Origin: Streptomyces sp. TLI_053
Lineage (GTDB): Bacteria > Actinomycetota > Actinomycetes > Streptomycetales > Streptomycetaceae
Direction of reading: 5' to 3'
DNA: 64,000 nucleotides
Assembly (NCBI RefSeq): GCF_900105395.1
Contig: NZ_LT629775.1
Coordinates: 434,001 to 498,000 of the forward strand
The position numbers and the translations under genes were made by a program. Positions within the stretch are counted from its first letter, which is position 1. Every line of letters begins with the position of its first letter. Shown here piece by piece: positions 1 through 8,099 of this stretch. The notes beneath the pieces are model-generated. The model made no database searches. It was not told the origin of the DNA and saw only the letters and a list, made by a program, of their open reading frames with translations.

Positions 1-29
1 GGTCGCACGTCCCGGAAACGGATGGAGTC

Positions 30-1490
30 ATGACTGAAGCCGCGGACGCCCGCACGTCGGTCGCGGTCCTCGCCTCGCTCCCGACGGAGGAGTTCGTCGC
101 CGGGATCGAGGCGGCCGCCGTGCGGTTCGACGCGGCCACCTACCCGCAGCGGGAACTGCCCGCGCGGGACTGGGCCGCGCTGACGGGGGCGGGCGTGCTG
201 CTGCCGGTGCTGCCGGTCGAGTACGGCGGCCGGGGCAGCCACGTCGAGATGTGCCGGGTGGTCGAGGTCCTGGCGGAGCGGAACCTGGCCGTCGCCGTTC
301 ACACGGCGATCGTCACCGGGCTGGCACTGCGACCCGTCGTGCGGTGGGCCGGTGAGGAGACCAAGCGCGAGGTGCTGCCCCTGTTCGCCGCTCCGGTCGC
401 GCCGACGGCCGGGTTCGCCTCCACCGAACCCGGCTGCGGCTCCGCCATGTCGGGCCTGACCACCACCTTCGAGGAGGTCGAGGGCGGCTACCGCATCCGC
501 GGCCGCAAGCACTGGCAGGCGCTGAGCGCCACCGCGTCGTGGTGGGTGGTCGTCGCCAAACGGGACCGCGACGGCGGCCGCGAGTACGGGTGGTTCGTCG
601 TCGAGCGCGGCGACGGGTTCCGCACCTCGGAGCGGTACGAGGCGCTGGGCCTGAAGGTGATCGACTACGGGGTCAACGACATCGACGCGATCGTTCCCGC
701 ACACCGGCGCATCGACGTCGGGGCCGGCGACCTGAGCTCGATGGTGGACATCTACCTGTCGGGGCGGGCCCTGATCAGCGCGCTGGCGTGCGGCTTCCTG
801 CGCCGTCTCGCCCGCGAGGCACGCGCCTACGCCGACGCGCGTCGCGTCGGGCGCTCGCCCCTGTCGGCGATCGGGTTCGTCCGCCACCGGCTCGAAGCCG
901 TCGACGCCGCCCACACCGTCTGCGCGGCGCTCGACCACTACGTCCGGACCCGGCTGGACCTCACGGCCGACCTCACCCCCGCGTTCCCCTGCATCCAGGC
1001 CGTCAAGATCGTGGCCACCGAGCTGATGGTGAGTTCCGCCAACCACTACCAGCAACTCGCGGGCGGCGAGGGCTACCGCAACGGCTCGCCGACCAACATC
1101 GCCGCCCAGGCGTTCCTGGACTCCCGGGTCTTCACCGTGTTCGACGGCACCAACGACCTCCTCGGCCAGCAACTCGCCCAGCACTGCCTGGACCGTTCGC
1201 CCGGCCGTTCCCTCAGCGCCTTCCTCGCCGACTGGGAACCGACCGCGCCGGCCGTCCCGGCGCACGGCCTCGACCTGCGGTTCCTCGACCGCGAACTCGC
1301 CCAGGAGCACCTGGTCCTGGCCGGCCGGGCGATCGCCTACACCTTCGCCGCCGCCCGCGTCCTGCAGTGGGCCCGCGAGAGCGGCGCCGACGCCGACCGG
1401 GCCCGCCGCGCGGCCGCGTTCCTCCGGGCCGACATCGACCGCGTCCGCGTCGAGTTCGACCTCCTGGACGACCTCGCGCCCGGCTCCTGA
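30..1490 (+). CDS. Acyl-CoA dehydrogenase family protein
   Basis: This 486-residue protein is a soluble flavoprotein of the acyl-CoA dehydrogenase superfamily, which removes two hydrogens across the alpha-beta bond of an acyl-CoA and passes electrons to ETF. The middle beta domain shows GFASTEPGCGS (about residue 130), a typical FAD/substrate loop, and the C-terminal helical domain has GGEGYRNGS and FDGTNDLLGQQL, the family signature near the flavin. The length is about 100 residues above a short-chain enzyme, with a C-terminal extension. The ATG start has GGATGGAG just upstream. It converges on the protocatechuate operon; a role in forming an aryl-propenoyl-CoA for the downstream cou-like operon is only an inference. 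Substrate unknown. Confidence 0.85.
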   Translation: MTEAADARTSVAVLASLPTEEFVAGIEAAAVRFDAATYPQRELPARDWAALTGAGVLLPVLPVEYGGRGSHVEMCRVVEVLAERNLAVAVHTAIVTGLALRPVVRWAGEETKREVLPLFAAPVAPTAGFASTEPGCGSAMSGLTTTFEEVEGGYRIRGRKHWQALSATASWWVVVAKRDRDGGREYGWFVVERGDGFRTSERYEALGLKVIDYGVNDIDAIVPAHRRIDVGAGDLSSMVDIYLSGRALISALACGFLRRLAREARAYADARRVGRSPLSAIGFVRHRLEAVDAAHTVCAALDHYVRTRLDLTADLTPAFPCIQAVKIVATELMVSSANHYQQLAGGEGYRNGSPTNIAAQAFLDSRVFTVFDGTNDLLGQQLAQHCLDRSPGRSLSAFLADWEPTAPAVPAHGLDLRFLDRELAQEHLVLAGRAIAYTFAAARVLQWARESGADADRARRAAAFLRADIDRVRVEFDLLDDLAPGS

Positions 1491-1583
1491 CCAGCACCGG
1501 CGCGGGAGGGGCGAAACCCGCCGGGCCGACCTGACCCGCCCCCGGCGCACCCCTCGAGGACCGGGTCAGGACCTCCCAGGGCC

Positions 1584-1610
1584 CCGGGCGTCGCGACACG
1601 CGGCGCCCGG
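1584..1610. terminator. Hairpin between convergent genes
   Basis: A 12-bp stem (CCGGGCGTCGCG with CGCGGCGCCCGG, one G-U wobble) with a 3-nt loop lies between the stops of the convergent acyl-CoA dehydrogenase and ligC genes. No U-tract is present, as is usual for streptomycete terminators. It could serve both strands. Confidence 0.55.
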
Positions 1611-1630
1611 AGCCTCGCGTCGGCCCCCGG

Positions 1631-2602
1631 TCAGGACGCGGCGGCCGCGAGCTGCTGCTCCAGGACAGCCAGCGTCCGGTAGCAGTTCAGCACCTGGGCG
1701 ACCGAGGCGTTCGGCTCGCGGCCCTCGCGGATCGCGGCGACGAACTCGCGGTCCTGCAGCTCAATGCCGTCCATCGAGACGTCGACCCCGCTCACGTCGA
1801 TCGGCACGTCCTGGCCGGTGAACAGGTCGTCGTACCGTGCCAGGTAGGTGCCGGTGTCGCCGATGTAGCGGAAGAAGGTGCCCAGCGGACCGTCGTTGTT
1901 GAAGGACAGCGACAGCGTGCAGATGGCTCCGTTCTCCGCCCGCAGCTGGACGGACATGTCCATCGCGATGCCCAGTTCGGGGTGGACCGGCCCCTGGATC
2001 GCGTTGGCCTGCACGATCGGCGAGCCGGTCTGGTGGGCGAACAGGTCGACGGTGTGCGCGGCGTGGTGCCACAGCAGGTGGTCCGTCCAGGAACGCGCCT
2101 GGCCCAGGGCGTTGAGGTTCTCGCGGCGCAGGAAGTAGGTCTGCACGTCCATCTGCTGGATCCGGTAGTCGCCGGAGCGGATCCGCCGGTGCACCCACTG
2201 GTGGCTGGGGTTGAAGCGCCGGGTGTGGCCCACCATGGCGACCAGCCCGGTCCGGCGCTGCGCCGCGTCGCAGGCCTCCGCGTCGCCCAGCGAGTCGGCG
2301 AGCGGGATCTCGACCTGGACGTGCTTGCCCGCTTCCAGGCATGCGAGGGTCTGCCCGGCGTGCAGATGGGTGGGCGTCGCGAGGACCACCGCGTCGATGT
2401 CGTCCGCCGCGAGCACCTCCTCCAACGTCGCGACGGCGCGGCCCACGGCCTGCTCCTCGGCGAACCTGCGCGCCTTCTCCGGGGTGCTGCTGACCACGGC
2501 GGCCACCTCCACTCCCTCGATCCGGCGCAGCGCGGCCGCGTGCTTGGCGCCGAACGCGCCGCCCCCGACCAGGGCGATCCGCACGGTCTGCTCGTCGGTC
2601 AT
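1631..2602 (-). CDS. ligC: 4-carboxy-2-hydroxymuconate-6-semialdehyde dehydrogenase (Gfo/Idh/MocA family)
   Basis: Likely oxidises the hemiacetal of 4-carboxy-2-hydroxymuconate-6-semialdehyde, the ring-cleavage product of protocatechuate 4,5-dioxygenase, to 2-pyrone-4,6-dicarboxylate using NAD(P)+. The 323-residue sequence starts with a Rossmann motif (ALVGGGAFGAKHA) and has the Gfo/Idh/MocA EIPLADS strand and a conserved HTRRFNPSH stretch seen in LigC/PmdC enzymes; DHLLWHHAAHTVDLF fits the active-site His region. It is the last gene of the pob-lig operon, 4 nt behind the dioxygenase, and its AAGGAG ribosome site lies inside the end of that gene. The symbol rests on family plus context; sequence alone would give only an oxidoreductase. 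Confidence 0.85.
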   Translation of the reverse strand: MTDEQTVRIALVGGGAFGAKHAAALRRIEGVEVAAVVSSTPEKARRFAEEQAVGRAVATLEEVLAADDIDAVVLATPTHLHAGQTLACLEAGKHVQVEIPLADSLGDAEACDAAQRRTGLVAMVGHTRRFNPSHQWVHRRIRSGDYRIQQMDVQTYFLRRENLNALGQARSWTDHLLWHHAAHTVDLFAHQTGSPIVQANAIQGPVHPELGIAMDMSVQLRAENGAICTLSLSFNNDGPLGTFFRYIGDTGTYLARYDDLFTGQDVPIDVSGVDVSMDGIELQDREFVAAIREGREPNASVAQVLNCYRTLAVLEQQLAAAAS

Positions 2603-2606
2603 GTCG

Positions 2607-3914
2607 TCACTCCTTCGTGGTGGGCGTCCCGCCCGCCGGGTGGTTCTCGAGAATCAGGTGGCCGACGGCGGTGTTGGACGCCGGCACGTGGTAGAAGCGG
2701 TGCTTGACCTCGGTGCGGCCCGCGCCGTCGACGTCGCTCATCGCTCCCCGGGCGATCAGCCACATGACCAGCTCGATGCCCTCGGAGCCGGCCTCCTCGA
2801 CGTACTCCAGGTGCGGGACCCGGGCCAGGCCCTGCGGATCGGTGATCAGACGGTCCAGGAAGGCGTTGTCCCACGCGCGGTTGATCAGACCCGCGCGCGG
2901 CCCCTGGAGCTGGTGGCTCATGCCGCCGGTGCCCCAGACCTGGACCTTCAGCGGCCGGTCGTAGGACTCGACGGCCCTGCGCAGCGCCCGGCCGAGCTCG
3001 AAGCACCTGGCGCCCGAGGGCACGGGGTACTGCACCACGTTGACGTGGAGCGGGATCACCCTGCACGGCCACCGCTCGACGTCGCCGAACATCAGCGACA
3101 GCGGAACGGTCAGGCCGTGGTCGACGCTCATCTCGTTGGCCAGGGTGAGGTCGAAGTCGTCGCGGATCAGTGAGTGGGCGATGTGCGCGGCCAGGTCGGG
3201 ATCGCCCTCGGTCCCGGGGACCGGGCGGGGTCCGTAGCCCTCGTCGGCGGTGGGGCAGGCGGCGCCGGTGCCGAGCACGAAGGTCGGAACCATCGACTGG
3301 TCGAAGGCGGAGGCGTGGTCGTTGTAGACCAGGAGGATCACGTCGGGGAGGTTCTCGCGCGCCCACCGCCTGGAGTACTCGTAGCCCTCGAAGACGGGCC
3401 GCCAGTAGGGCTCGTCGGTCTTGTGGTGGTCCATCGCCGCACCGATCGCCGGCACGTGCGAGGTGAAGACCGCGCCGGTGACGGTCGCGTGCCCGGCGGG
3501 CGGCCTGCGGTCGGCGTGGGCGGCTTCGAGGACGGCGTGGTCGATCCGGTTGCCCTCGACCGAGCGGCCGCCGCGCAGCATCATGTCGCGGTACTCCTGC
3601 TCGGTCATGCCGGTCATCGAGCCCGCCATCTGCTGGAACGACAGTCCCAGCGTGGCGCCCCACTTGGCGAGGAAGTAGATGTTGCCGCCCTCGCGCATCG
3701 CGGCGTTCAGGTCGCGCTCCAGCAGCGCCCGCTTCTGCTCCTCCCGCAGCGGCCAGGCGTCCAGGTAGGCGCGCTCGTCGGCGAGGTACAGCTCGCGGTT
3801 GTCGGCCGTCATCAGCGACATGCAGAACTGGTTGAGGTGGTAGCCCCTGGCGGACTGCTCGGCGTCGAAGACGGTCGTGCCCGGGACCAGCTGGTAGGTC
3901 TTGTCCAGCGACAT
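2607..3914 (-). CDS. ligAB: Protocatechuate 4,5-dioxygenase, fused alpha (LigA) and beta (LigB) subunits
   Basis: Type II extradiol dioxygenase that opens the ring of protocatechuate (or gallate) between carbons 4 and 5 using Fe(II) and O2. Residues 1-125 match LigA (GYHLNQFCMSLM, GGNIYFLAK, GSMTGMT); residues 140-435 match LigB. The predicted iron ligands are His153 (TSHVPAIG), His200 (YNDHASAF) and Glu381 (GSEGIELVMW), and active-site histidines are seen at 266 (VDHG) and 334 (MSHQLQGPR). In Sphingobium SYK-6 the subunits are separate; single-chain gallate dioxygenases (DesB/GalA) are, as I recall, joined in the other order. ATG at 3914 is chosen because the LigA homology starts there; the open frame upstream is antisense-type sequence. 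Gap to ligI is 25 nt. Gallate as substrate cannot be excluded. Confidence 0.92.
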   Translation of the reverse strand: MSLDKTYQLVPGTTVFDAEQSARGYHLNQFCMSLMTADNRELYLADERAYLDAWPLREEQKRALLERDLNAAMREGGNIYFLAKWGATLGLSFQQMAGSMTGMTEQEYRDMMLRGGRSVEGNRIDHAVLEAAHADRRPPAGHATVTGAVFTSHVPAIGAAMDHHKTDEPYWRPVFEGYEYSRRWARENLPDVILLVYNDHASAFDQSMVPTFVLGTGAACPTADEGYGPRPVPGTEGDPDLAAHIAHSLIRDDFDLTLANEMSVDHGLTVPLSLMFGDVERWPCRVIPLHVNVVQYPVPSGARCFELGRALRRAVESYDRPLKVQVWGTGGMSHQLQGPRAGLINRAWDNAFLDRLITDPQGLARVPHLEYVEEAGSEGIELVMWLIARGAMSDVDGAGRTEVKHRFYHVPASNTAVGHLILENHPAGGTPTTKE

Positions 3915-3939
3915 GCTGGGGCTCCGATCGGGTGGCGGG

Positions 3940-4944
3940 TCAGTCGGCATCGGGCCAGTACAGGCGCATCGGGTTGTCGACGAGGAGCTTGTGCCGCAGG
4001 GCCGGTGTCGGCGCGATGTGCGGGAGGAAGTCGACGAGCAGGCCGTCGTCGGGCATGTGGTCGGTGAGGTTCGGGTGGGGCCAGTCGGTGCCCCACAGCA
4101 CCCGGTCGGGGAACTCCTCGACCACGCGCCGGGCGAACGGGACCACGTCGCGGTACGCCGTCCGCTCCCCGTGCAGGGCCGGCGGGCCGTCCACCGACAG
4201 CCGCTCCGGACAGGTGACCTTGCACCAGATGTCGGGCCGGGCCCGCAACAGGTCCAGGAACACCTCGAACTCCGGGCCGTGCGGGTCCTTGGTGACATCG
4301 GGGCGGCCCATGTGGTCGACGACCAGCGGCACCGGGACCGAGAGGAGGAACTCGCGCAGCTCGGGGAGGTCGGCCGCCTCGAAGTAGACGACGACGTGCC
4401 AGCCGTACGGCCTGATCCGCTCGACGACGTCCCACAGCTCCTGCCGCGGCGCGGCGTCGACGAGCCGCTTGACGAAGTTGAACCGCACTCCGCGCACGCC
4501 GGCCTCGTGCAGTTCCCTCAGTCGCGCGTCCGCGGTCCCGGGTCGCACCGTCGCGACCCCACGGGCAAGGCCGCCCGACGCCCGCAGGGCGTCGACCATG
4601 GCGCTGTTGTCGGCGCCGTGGCAGGTCGCCTGGACCACGACCGTGCGGGCGAAACCCAGCCGGTCGCGCAGCGCGAACAGCTGCTCCTTGGAGGCGTCGC
4701 AGGGGGTGTACTTGCGTTCGGGGGCGAACGGGAACTCCGCACCGGGGCCGAAGACGTGGCAGTGCGCGTCGACGGCGCCCGCGGGCAGCCGCAGCTCCGG
4801 GCGACTCGGAGCTGCGTACCAGTCCAGCCAGCCGGGGGTCTTCTCGAAGGCCGGGGCCGGGGTCGGGGTCGGGGTCGGGGCCGGGATCGGGGTCGGGGCC
4901 GGGATCGGGGCCGGGGTCGGGATCGGGATCGGGGTCGGGTTCAT
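3940..4944 (-). CDS. ligI: 2-pyrone-4,6-dicarboxylate hydrolase
   Basis: Amidohydrolase-superfamily enzyme that hydrolyses the lactone 2-pyrone-4,6-dicarboxylate to 4-oxalomesaconate. The catalytic domain begins around residue 38 and shows the N-terminal VDAHCHVFGP (HxH), VRFNFVKR, PLVVDHMGRPD and the C-terminal WGTDWPHPN with the catalytic Asp, all typical of LigI. At 334 residues it is longer than usual (about 290-300) because of a proline-rich leader of roughly 30 residues made of alternating Pro-Ile, Pro-Thr and Pro-Ala, encoded by a hexamer repeat. No Met is found between the leader and the catalytic domain, and GAGGA precedes the ATG two nt after the ligK stop, so the leader is probably translated. 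Confidence 0.92.
   Translation of the reverse strand: MNPTPIPIPTPAPIPAPTPIPAPTPTPTPAPAFEKTPGWLDWYAAPSRPELRLPAGAVDAHCHVFGPGAEFPFAPERKYTPCDASKEQLFALRDRLGFARTVVVQATCHGADNSAMVDALRASGGLARGVATVRPGTADARLRELHEAGVRGVRFNFVKRLVDAAPRQELWDVVERIRPYGWHVVVYFEAADLPELREFLLSVPVPLVVDHMGRPDVTKDPHGPEFEVFLDLLRARPDIWCKVTCPERLSVDGPPALHGERTAYRDVVPFARRVVEEFPDRVLWGTDWPHPNLTDHMPDDGLLVDFLPHIAPTPALRHKLLVDNPMRLYWPDAD
4858..4941. repeat. Hexamer-type GGGGTC/GGGATC repeat coding a Pro-rich leader
   Basis: About fourteen imperfect copies of a 6-bp unit (GGGGTC, GGGATC or GGGGCC on the plus strand) sit at the 5' end of ligI. On the coding strand they give Pro-Thr/Pro-Ile/Pro-Ala dipeptides, with the unit length keeping the frame. 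Such arrays change length easily by slippage. Confidence 0.85.
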
Positions 4945-4946
4945 CC

Positions 4947-5636
4947 TCAGTCCTCGTACCGAAGCCCGAGCGCGCCCAGCGGGCCGCGCATGCCGTAGAT
5001 GTCCAGGCCGAGTTCGCCCGCGCGGAACCTCGCGCGCTTGCCCGCCTCCCCCGCCTCCCGCGCGGCCGACGCCTCGGCGACCTCGGCGGCCCGCTCGCGC
5101 GGCACCACGACGACGCCGTCGGCGTCCGCGACGACGACATCGCCGGGCCGCACCAGGGCGTTGGCGCAGACCACCGGCACGTTGACCGAGCCGAGGGTGG
5201 CCTTCACCGTGCCCCTGGCGTTGATCGCCCGCGCGAAGACCGGGAAGTCCATCTCCTCCAGGTCGGCCACGTCGCGCACGCCGCCGTCGATGACCAGCCC
5301 CTGGCATCCCCTGGCGCGGAAGGACGTGGCGAGCAGGTCGCCGAAGAACCCGTCCTCGCTCTCGGTCGTGCAGGCCGCGACCACGACATCGCCGGGGCGG
5401 ACCTGCTCGGCGGCGACGTGCAGCATCCAGTTGTCGCCGGGTTGCAGCAGGACGGTCACCGCCGTACCGCAGAGCCGGGCCTTCGGGTAGGCGGGGCGCA
5501 GGTAAGGACGCATCAGCCCGACCCTTCCCATGGCCTCGTGGACGGTCGCCACGCCGAACGCCGACAGCGCGGCGACCGCCTCGGGGGCGGCGCGGGTGAC
5601 CGACGTGCGCACGACACCGATCTCGGTGTGCTCCAT
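4947..5636 (-). CDS. ligK: 4-carboxy-4-hydroxy-2-oxoadipate aldolase / oxaloacetate decarboxylase
   Basis: Class II (metal-dependent) pyruvate aldolase of the RraA-like fold that splits 4-carboxy-4-hydroxy-2-oxoadipate into pyruvate and oxaloacetate, the last step of the 4,5-cleavage route; LigK/GalC-type enzymes also decarboxylate oxaloacetate. The 229-residue protein shows [12 protein letters not shown], the [10 protein letters not shown] loop and VIDGGVRDV, which contains the Asp and Arg-Asp of the catalytic/metal motif of HMG/CHA aldolases. The family's usual length is 220-240. It lies 18 nt after ligJ and 2 nt before ligI. RraA RNase-E inhibitors share the fold, but the operon context decides against that. 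Confidence 0.92.
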   Translation of the reverse strand: MEHTEIGVVRTSVTRAAPEAVAALSAFGVATVHEAMGRVGLMRPYLRPAYPKARLCGTAVTVLLQPGDNWMLHVAAEQVRPGDVVVAACTTESEDGFFGDLLATSFRARGCQGLVIDGGVRDVADLEEMDFPVFARAINARGTVKATLGSVNVPVVCANALVRPGDVVVADADGVVVVPRERAAEVAEASAAREAGEAGKRARFRAGELGLDIYGMRGPLGALGLRYED

Positions 5637-5654
5637 GTGTTCCTCCTCGTGGGT

Positions 5655-6692
5655 TCAGCGGCCGGACGCGGCCGGGCGCGCCGCGAGCCGCGCGGCGAGA
5701 CGGGGGTGGACGCGCAGGGCGTTGCCCGCGTAGACGGCCGCCCGCTCCTCGTCGGAGAGGTGCGGCGTGGCGTCCACGTACCGCTTCGTGTCGTCGAAGT
5801 GGTGGCCGGTGCGCGGGTCGACGTCGCGGACCGCGCCGATCATCTCGCTCGCGAACAGGAGCGACCGGCTGGGGACCACCCGGGTCAGCAGGTCGACGCC
5901 CGGCTGGTGGTACACGCAGGTGTCGAAGAAGACGTTGTCCAGCAGGGTCTCGGGGTCCGGCCTGCCGAGCGCCATCGCCAGGCCGCGGAACCGTCCCCAG
6001 TGGTAGGGCACCGCGCCGCCGCCGTGCGGGATCACCAACCGCAGCGTGGGGAAGTCGGCGAACAGGTCGCCCTGGACCAGTTGCATGAACGCCGTGGTGT
6101 CGGCGTTGAGGTAGTGGGCGCCGGTGGTGTGGAAGGCCGGGTTGCACGAGGTGCTGACATGGATCATGGCCGGGACGTCGTACTCGACCATCGCCTCGTA
6201 GAGCGGGTACCAGCTGCGGTCGGTCAGCGGCGGTGCGCTCCACCGGCCGCCCGACGGGTCGGGATTGAGGTTGACCGACACCGCGCCGAGCTCCTCGACC
6301 GCACGGCGCAGTTCGGGCAGGCAGGTGGCGGGGTCGACGCCGGGCGACTGCGGGAGCATCGCGCCCATCGCGAAGCGGTCGGGGTGGAGCGTGCTGACGC
6401 GGTGGACGAGGTCGTTGCAGATCCGCGCCCACACCGACGACACGTCGAAGCCGCCGATGTGGTGGGCCATGAAGCTGGCCCGCGGGGAGAAGACGGTCAG
6501 GTCGCTGCCGCGCGCGTCCATCAGCCTCAGCTGGTTGTCCTCGATCGCCCGGCGCAGGTCGTCGTCGGTGACGACCAGGTCCCCGGGGTCGGGTGCTTCG
6601 GCGGCGGAGCCCGCCGCCGCCACCTGCCGCTCCCGCCATTGCGCCACCTGTGCGGGTGCGGTGGTGAAGTGACCGTGACAGTCGATGATCAT
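5655..6692 (-). CDS. ligJ: 4-oxalomesaconate hydratase
   Basis: Zinc-dependent amidohydrolase-family enzyme that adds water to 4-oxalomesaconate to form 4-carboxy-4-hydroxy-2-oxoadipate. The 345-residue protein starts MIIDCHGHF (the HxH metal pair), has MIHVSTSCNP, LVIPHGGGAVPYHWGR and the C-terminal LLFASEMIGA; a Glu replaces the Asp of hydrolytic relatives at this place, as is known for LigJ. The ATG at 6692 is preceded by AGGAG and puts HxH at residues 6-8, the family's usual position. It is the second gene of the operon, 32 nt after pobA. Confidence 0.93.
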   Translation of the reverse strand: MIIDCHGHFTTAPAQVAQWRERQVAAAGSAAEAPDPGDLVVTDDDLRRAIEDNQLRLMDARGSDLTVFSPRASFMAHHIGGFDVSSVWARICNDLVHRVSTLHPDRFAMGAMLPQSPGVDPATCLPELRRAVEELGAVSVNLNPDPSGGRWSAPPLTDRSWYPLYEAMVEYDVPAMIHVSTSCNPAFHTTGAHYLNADTTAFMQLVQGDLFADFPTLRLVIPHGGGAVPYHWGRFRGLAMALGRPDPETLLDNVFFDTCVYHQPGVDLLTRVVPSRSLLFASEMIGAVRDVDPRTGHHFDDTKRYVDATPHLSDEERAAVYAGNALRVHPRLAARLAARPAASGR

Positions 6693-6724
6693 GGCTGCGC
6701 TCTCCTGGAAGGGGGACGTCCGGG

Positions 6725-7996
6725 TCAGGCCCGGCTGCCGGTGGGCCAGCCGGTGTACTGCTCGGCGAGGAAGGTGCGACCGGCCCGGGTGCCCACCGCG
6801 TTGTCGAGCTCGCCGAGCTGGCGCCGCAGGTCGAACGGCGTGGCACCGGGCGCGGTGTGCAGCAGCCCGGTCATCCAGGACGAGAAGTTCTGTGCCCGCC
6901 AAACCCGTTGGAGGGCCTGCGGCTGGTAGTCGTCCAGCGCGGCCGCGCCTTCGCTGCCGAGCGCGCGCAGCAGCACACCGGCGAGGACCTTCACGTCGTG
7001 CAGCGCCAGGTTCAGCCCGCGGGCGCCGGTCGGCGGTACGGTGTGCGCGGCGTCGCCCGCCAGCGCCATCGAGCCCCAGCGCATCGGCTCCTGCACGAAG
7101 GAACGGAACCGCAGCACCGTCTTCTCGAGGATCGGCCCCTCCTTGAGCCGGAAGCCGTCCTCGCCGGCCACCCGTTCCTGGAGCGTCCGCCAGATGCGCT
7201 CGTCCGGCCAGGCGTCGACGCTCTCCTCGGGGGCGCACTGGAAGTACATCCGCTGCACGCTCTCGGTGCGCTGGCTGATCAGCGCGAACCCGTGCCCGGA
7301 GTGGGCGTAGACCAGCTCGGGTGCGCTCGTCGGCGCCTGCGCCATGATGCCGAACCACGCGAAGGGGTAGTCCTTGCCGTAACGCACCCGCCGGTCCTCG
7401 GGGACCAGATCGCGGCACATGCTGCGCGATCCGTCCGCACCGACCACGTAGCGCGCCCGGACCTCGTGGCGGGCCCCGTCGGGCGCGGTCCAGCGCACCC
7501 GGGGAGCGTCGGTCGCAACGTCCAGGACCTCGGTGTCCCTGACACCGAAGCGGACCGTGCCGCCGTCGCGCTCCCGGGCGTCCGCCAGGTCGGTGAACAC
7601 ATCGGTCTGCGGGTAGAGCCACACCGACGCGCCGACCAGTTCCCTGAAGTCGACCCGGTACGGCCGGCCGCCGAACCGCAGCTCGACGCCCTCGTGCTCG
7701 TGGCCCTCCCGCAGGATCCGCCCGGAGACACCGGTCTCGACCAGGTCCCGGGCCACGTCCGCTTCGAGGATGCCCGCCCGGTGCGTCGCCCCGATCTCCT
7801 GCCGGGTGCGGGTGTCGAGCACGACCGTCTCCACCCCGGCACGCCCGAGCAGGTGGGCCAGCATCAGTCCGGCCGGGCCGGCACCGACCACGGCGACGGG
7901 GACCGTGGCGACGGTGTCGACGACGTCATCGGCAGCATCAACGGCATCGGCATCGGCGGCATCAACGCCGTCGGCGGCGTCAACGGCATCGGCCAT
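6725..7996 (-). CDS. pobA: 4-hydroxybenzoate 3-monooxygenase
   Basis: FAD-dependent aromatic hydroxylase that converts 4-hydroxybenzoate to protocatechuate with NAD(P)H and O2. The 423-residue sequence has the Rossmann motif VAVVGAGPAGLMLA (about residue 32), VVGADGSRS (DG motif), GFALISQRTES carrying the Ser and Arg that hold the substrate carboxylate in PobA, and GDAAHTVPPTGARGLNLAL. Family length is about 394; the extra residues are an N-terminal leader rich in Val-Asp-Ala-Ala-Asp repeats. The ATG at 7996 follows a good AGGAG; an in-frame ATG at 8047 lacks one. It heads the pob-lig operon and supplies its substrate. Confidence 0.94.
   Translation of the reverse strand: MADAVDAADGVDAADADAVDAADDVVDTVATVPVAVVGAGPAGLMLAHLLGRAGVETVVLDTRTRQEIGATHRAGILEADVARDLVETGVSGRILREGHEHEGVELRFGGRPYRVDFRELVGASVWLYPQTDVFTDLADARERDGGTVRFGVRDTEVLDVATDAPRVRWTAPDGARHEVRARYVVGADGSRSMCRDLVPEDRRVRYGKDYPFAWFGIMAQAPTSAPELVYAHSGHGFALISQRTESVQRMYFQCAPEESVDAWPDERIWRTLQERVAGEDGFRLKEGPILEKTVLRFRSFVQEPMRWGSMALAGDAAHTVPPTGARGLNLALHDVKVLAGVLLRALGSEGAAALDDYQPQALQRVWRAQNFSSWMTGLLHTAPGATPFDLRRQLGELDNAVGTRAGRTFLAEQYTGWPTGSRA
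7923..7993. repeat. Imperfect GGCATC/GACGTC-type repeat in the pobA leader
   Basis: Short imperfect repeats built on ggcatc and tcaacg units encode the VDAAD/ADAVDAAD leader of PobA. The leader has no counterpart in the compact Pseudomonas enzyme, whose Rossmann strand starts at the N-terminus. Confidence 0.6.
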
Positions 7997-8072
7997 GGCA
8001 TCTCCTGAGCGGTGGTACGGGGTTGCGGACACCCCGAACGCTGGCATCCCGCCCCCCGCCCCGTCGCCGCTC

Positions 8073-8089
8073 TTTCCGCCAGGCGGAAA
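8073..8089. promoter_or_regulatory. IclR-type operator in front of the pob-lig operon
   Basis: TTTCCGCCAGGCGGAAA is a perfect 8-bp inverted repeat with one central base, in the 103-nt gap between the iclR stop and the pobA start. Spacing and TTTCCGC/GCGGAAA arms fit IclR-family sites. Control of pobA by the adjacent IclR protein is inferred. Confidence 0.75.
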
Positions 8090-8099
8090 CCCCGGAGCG

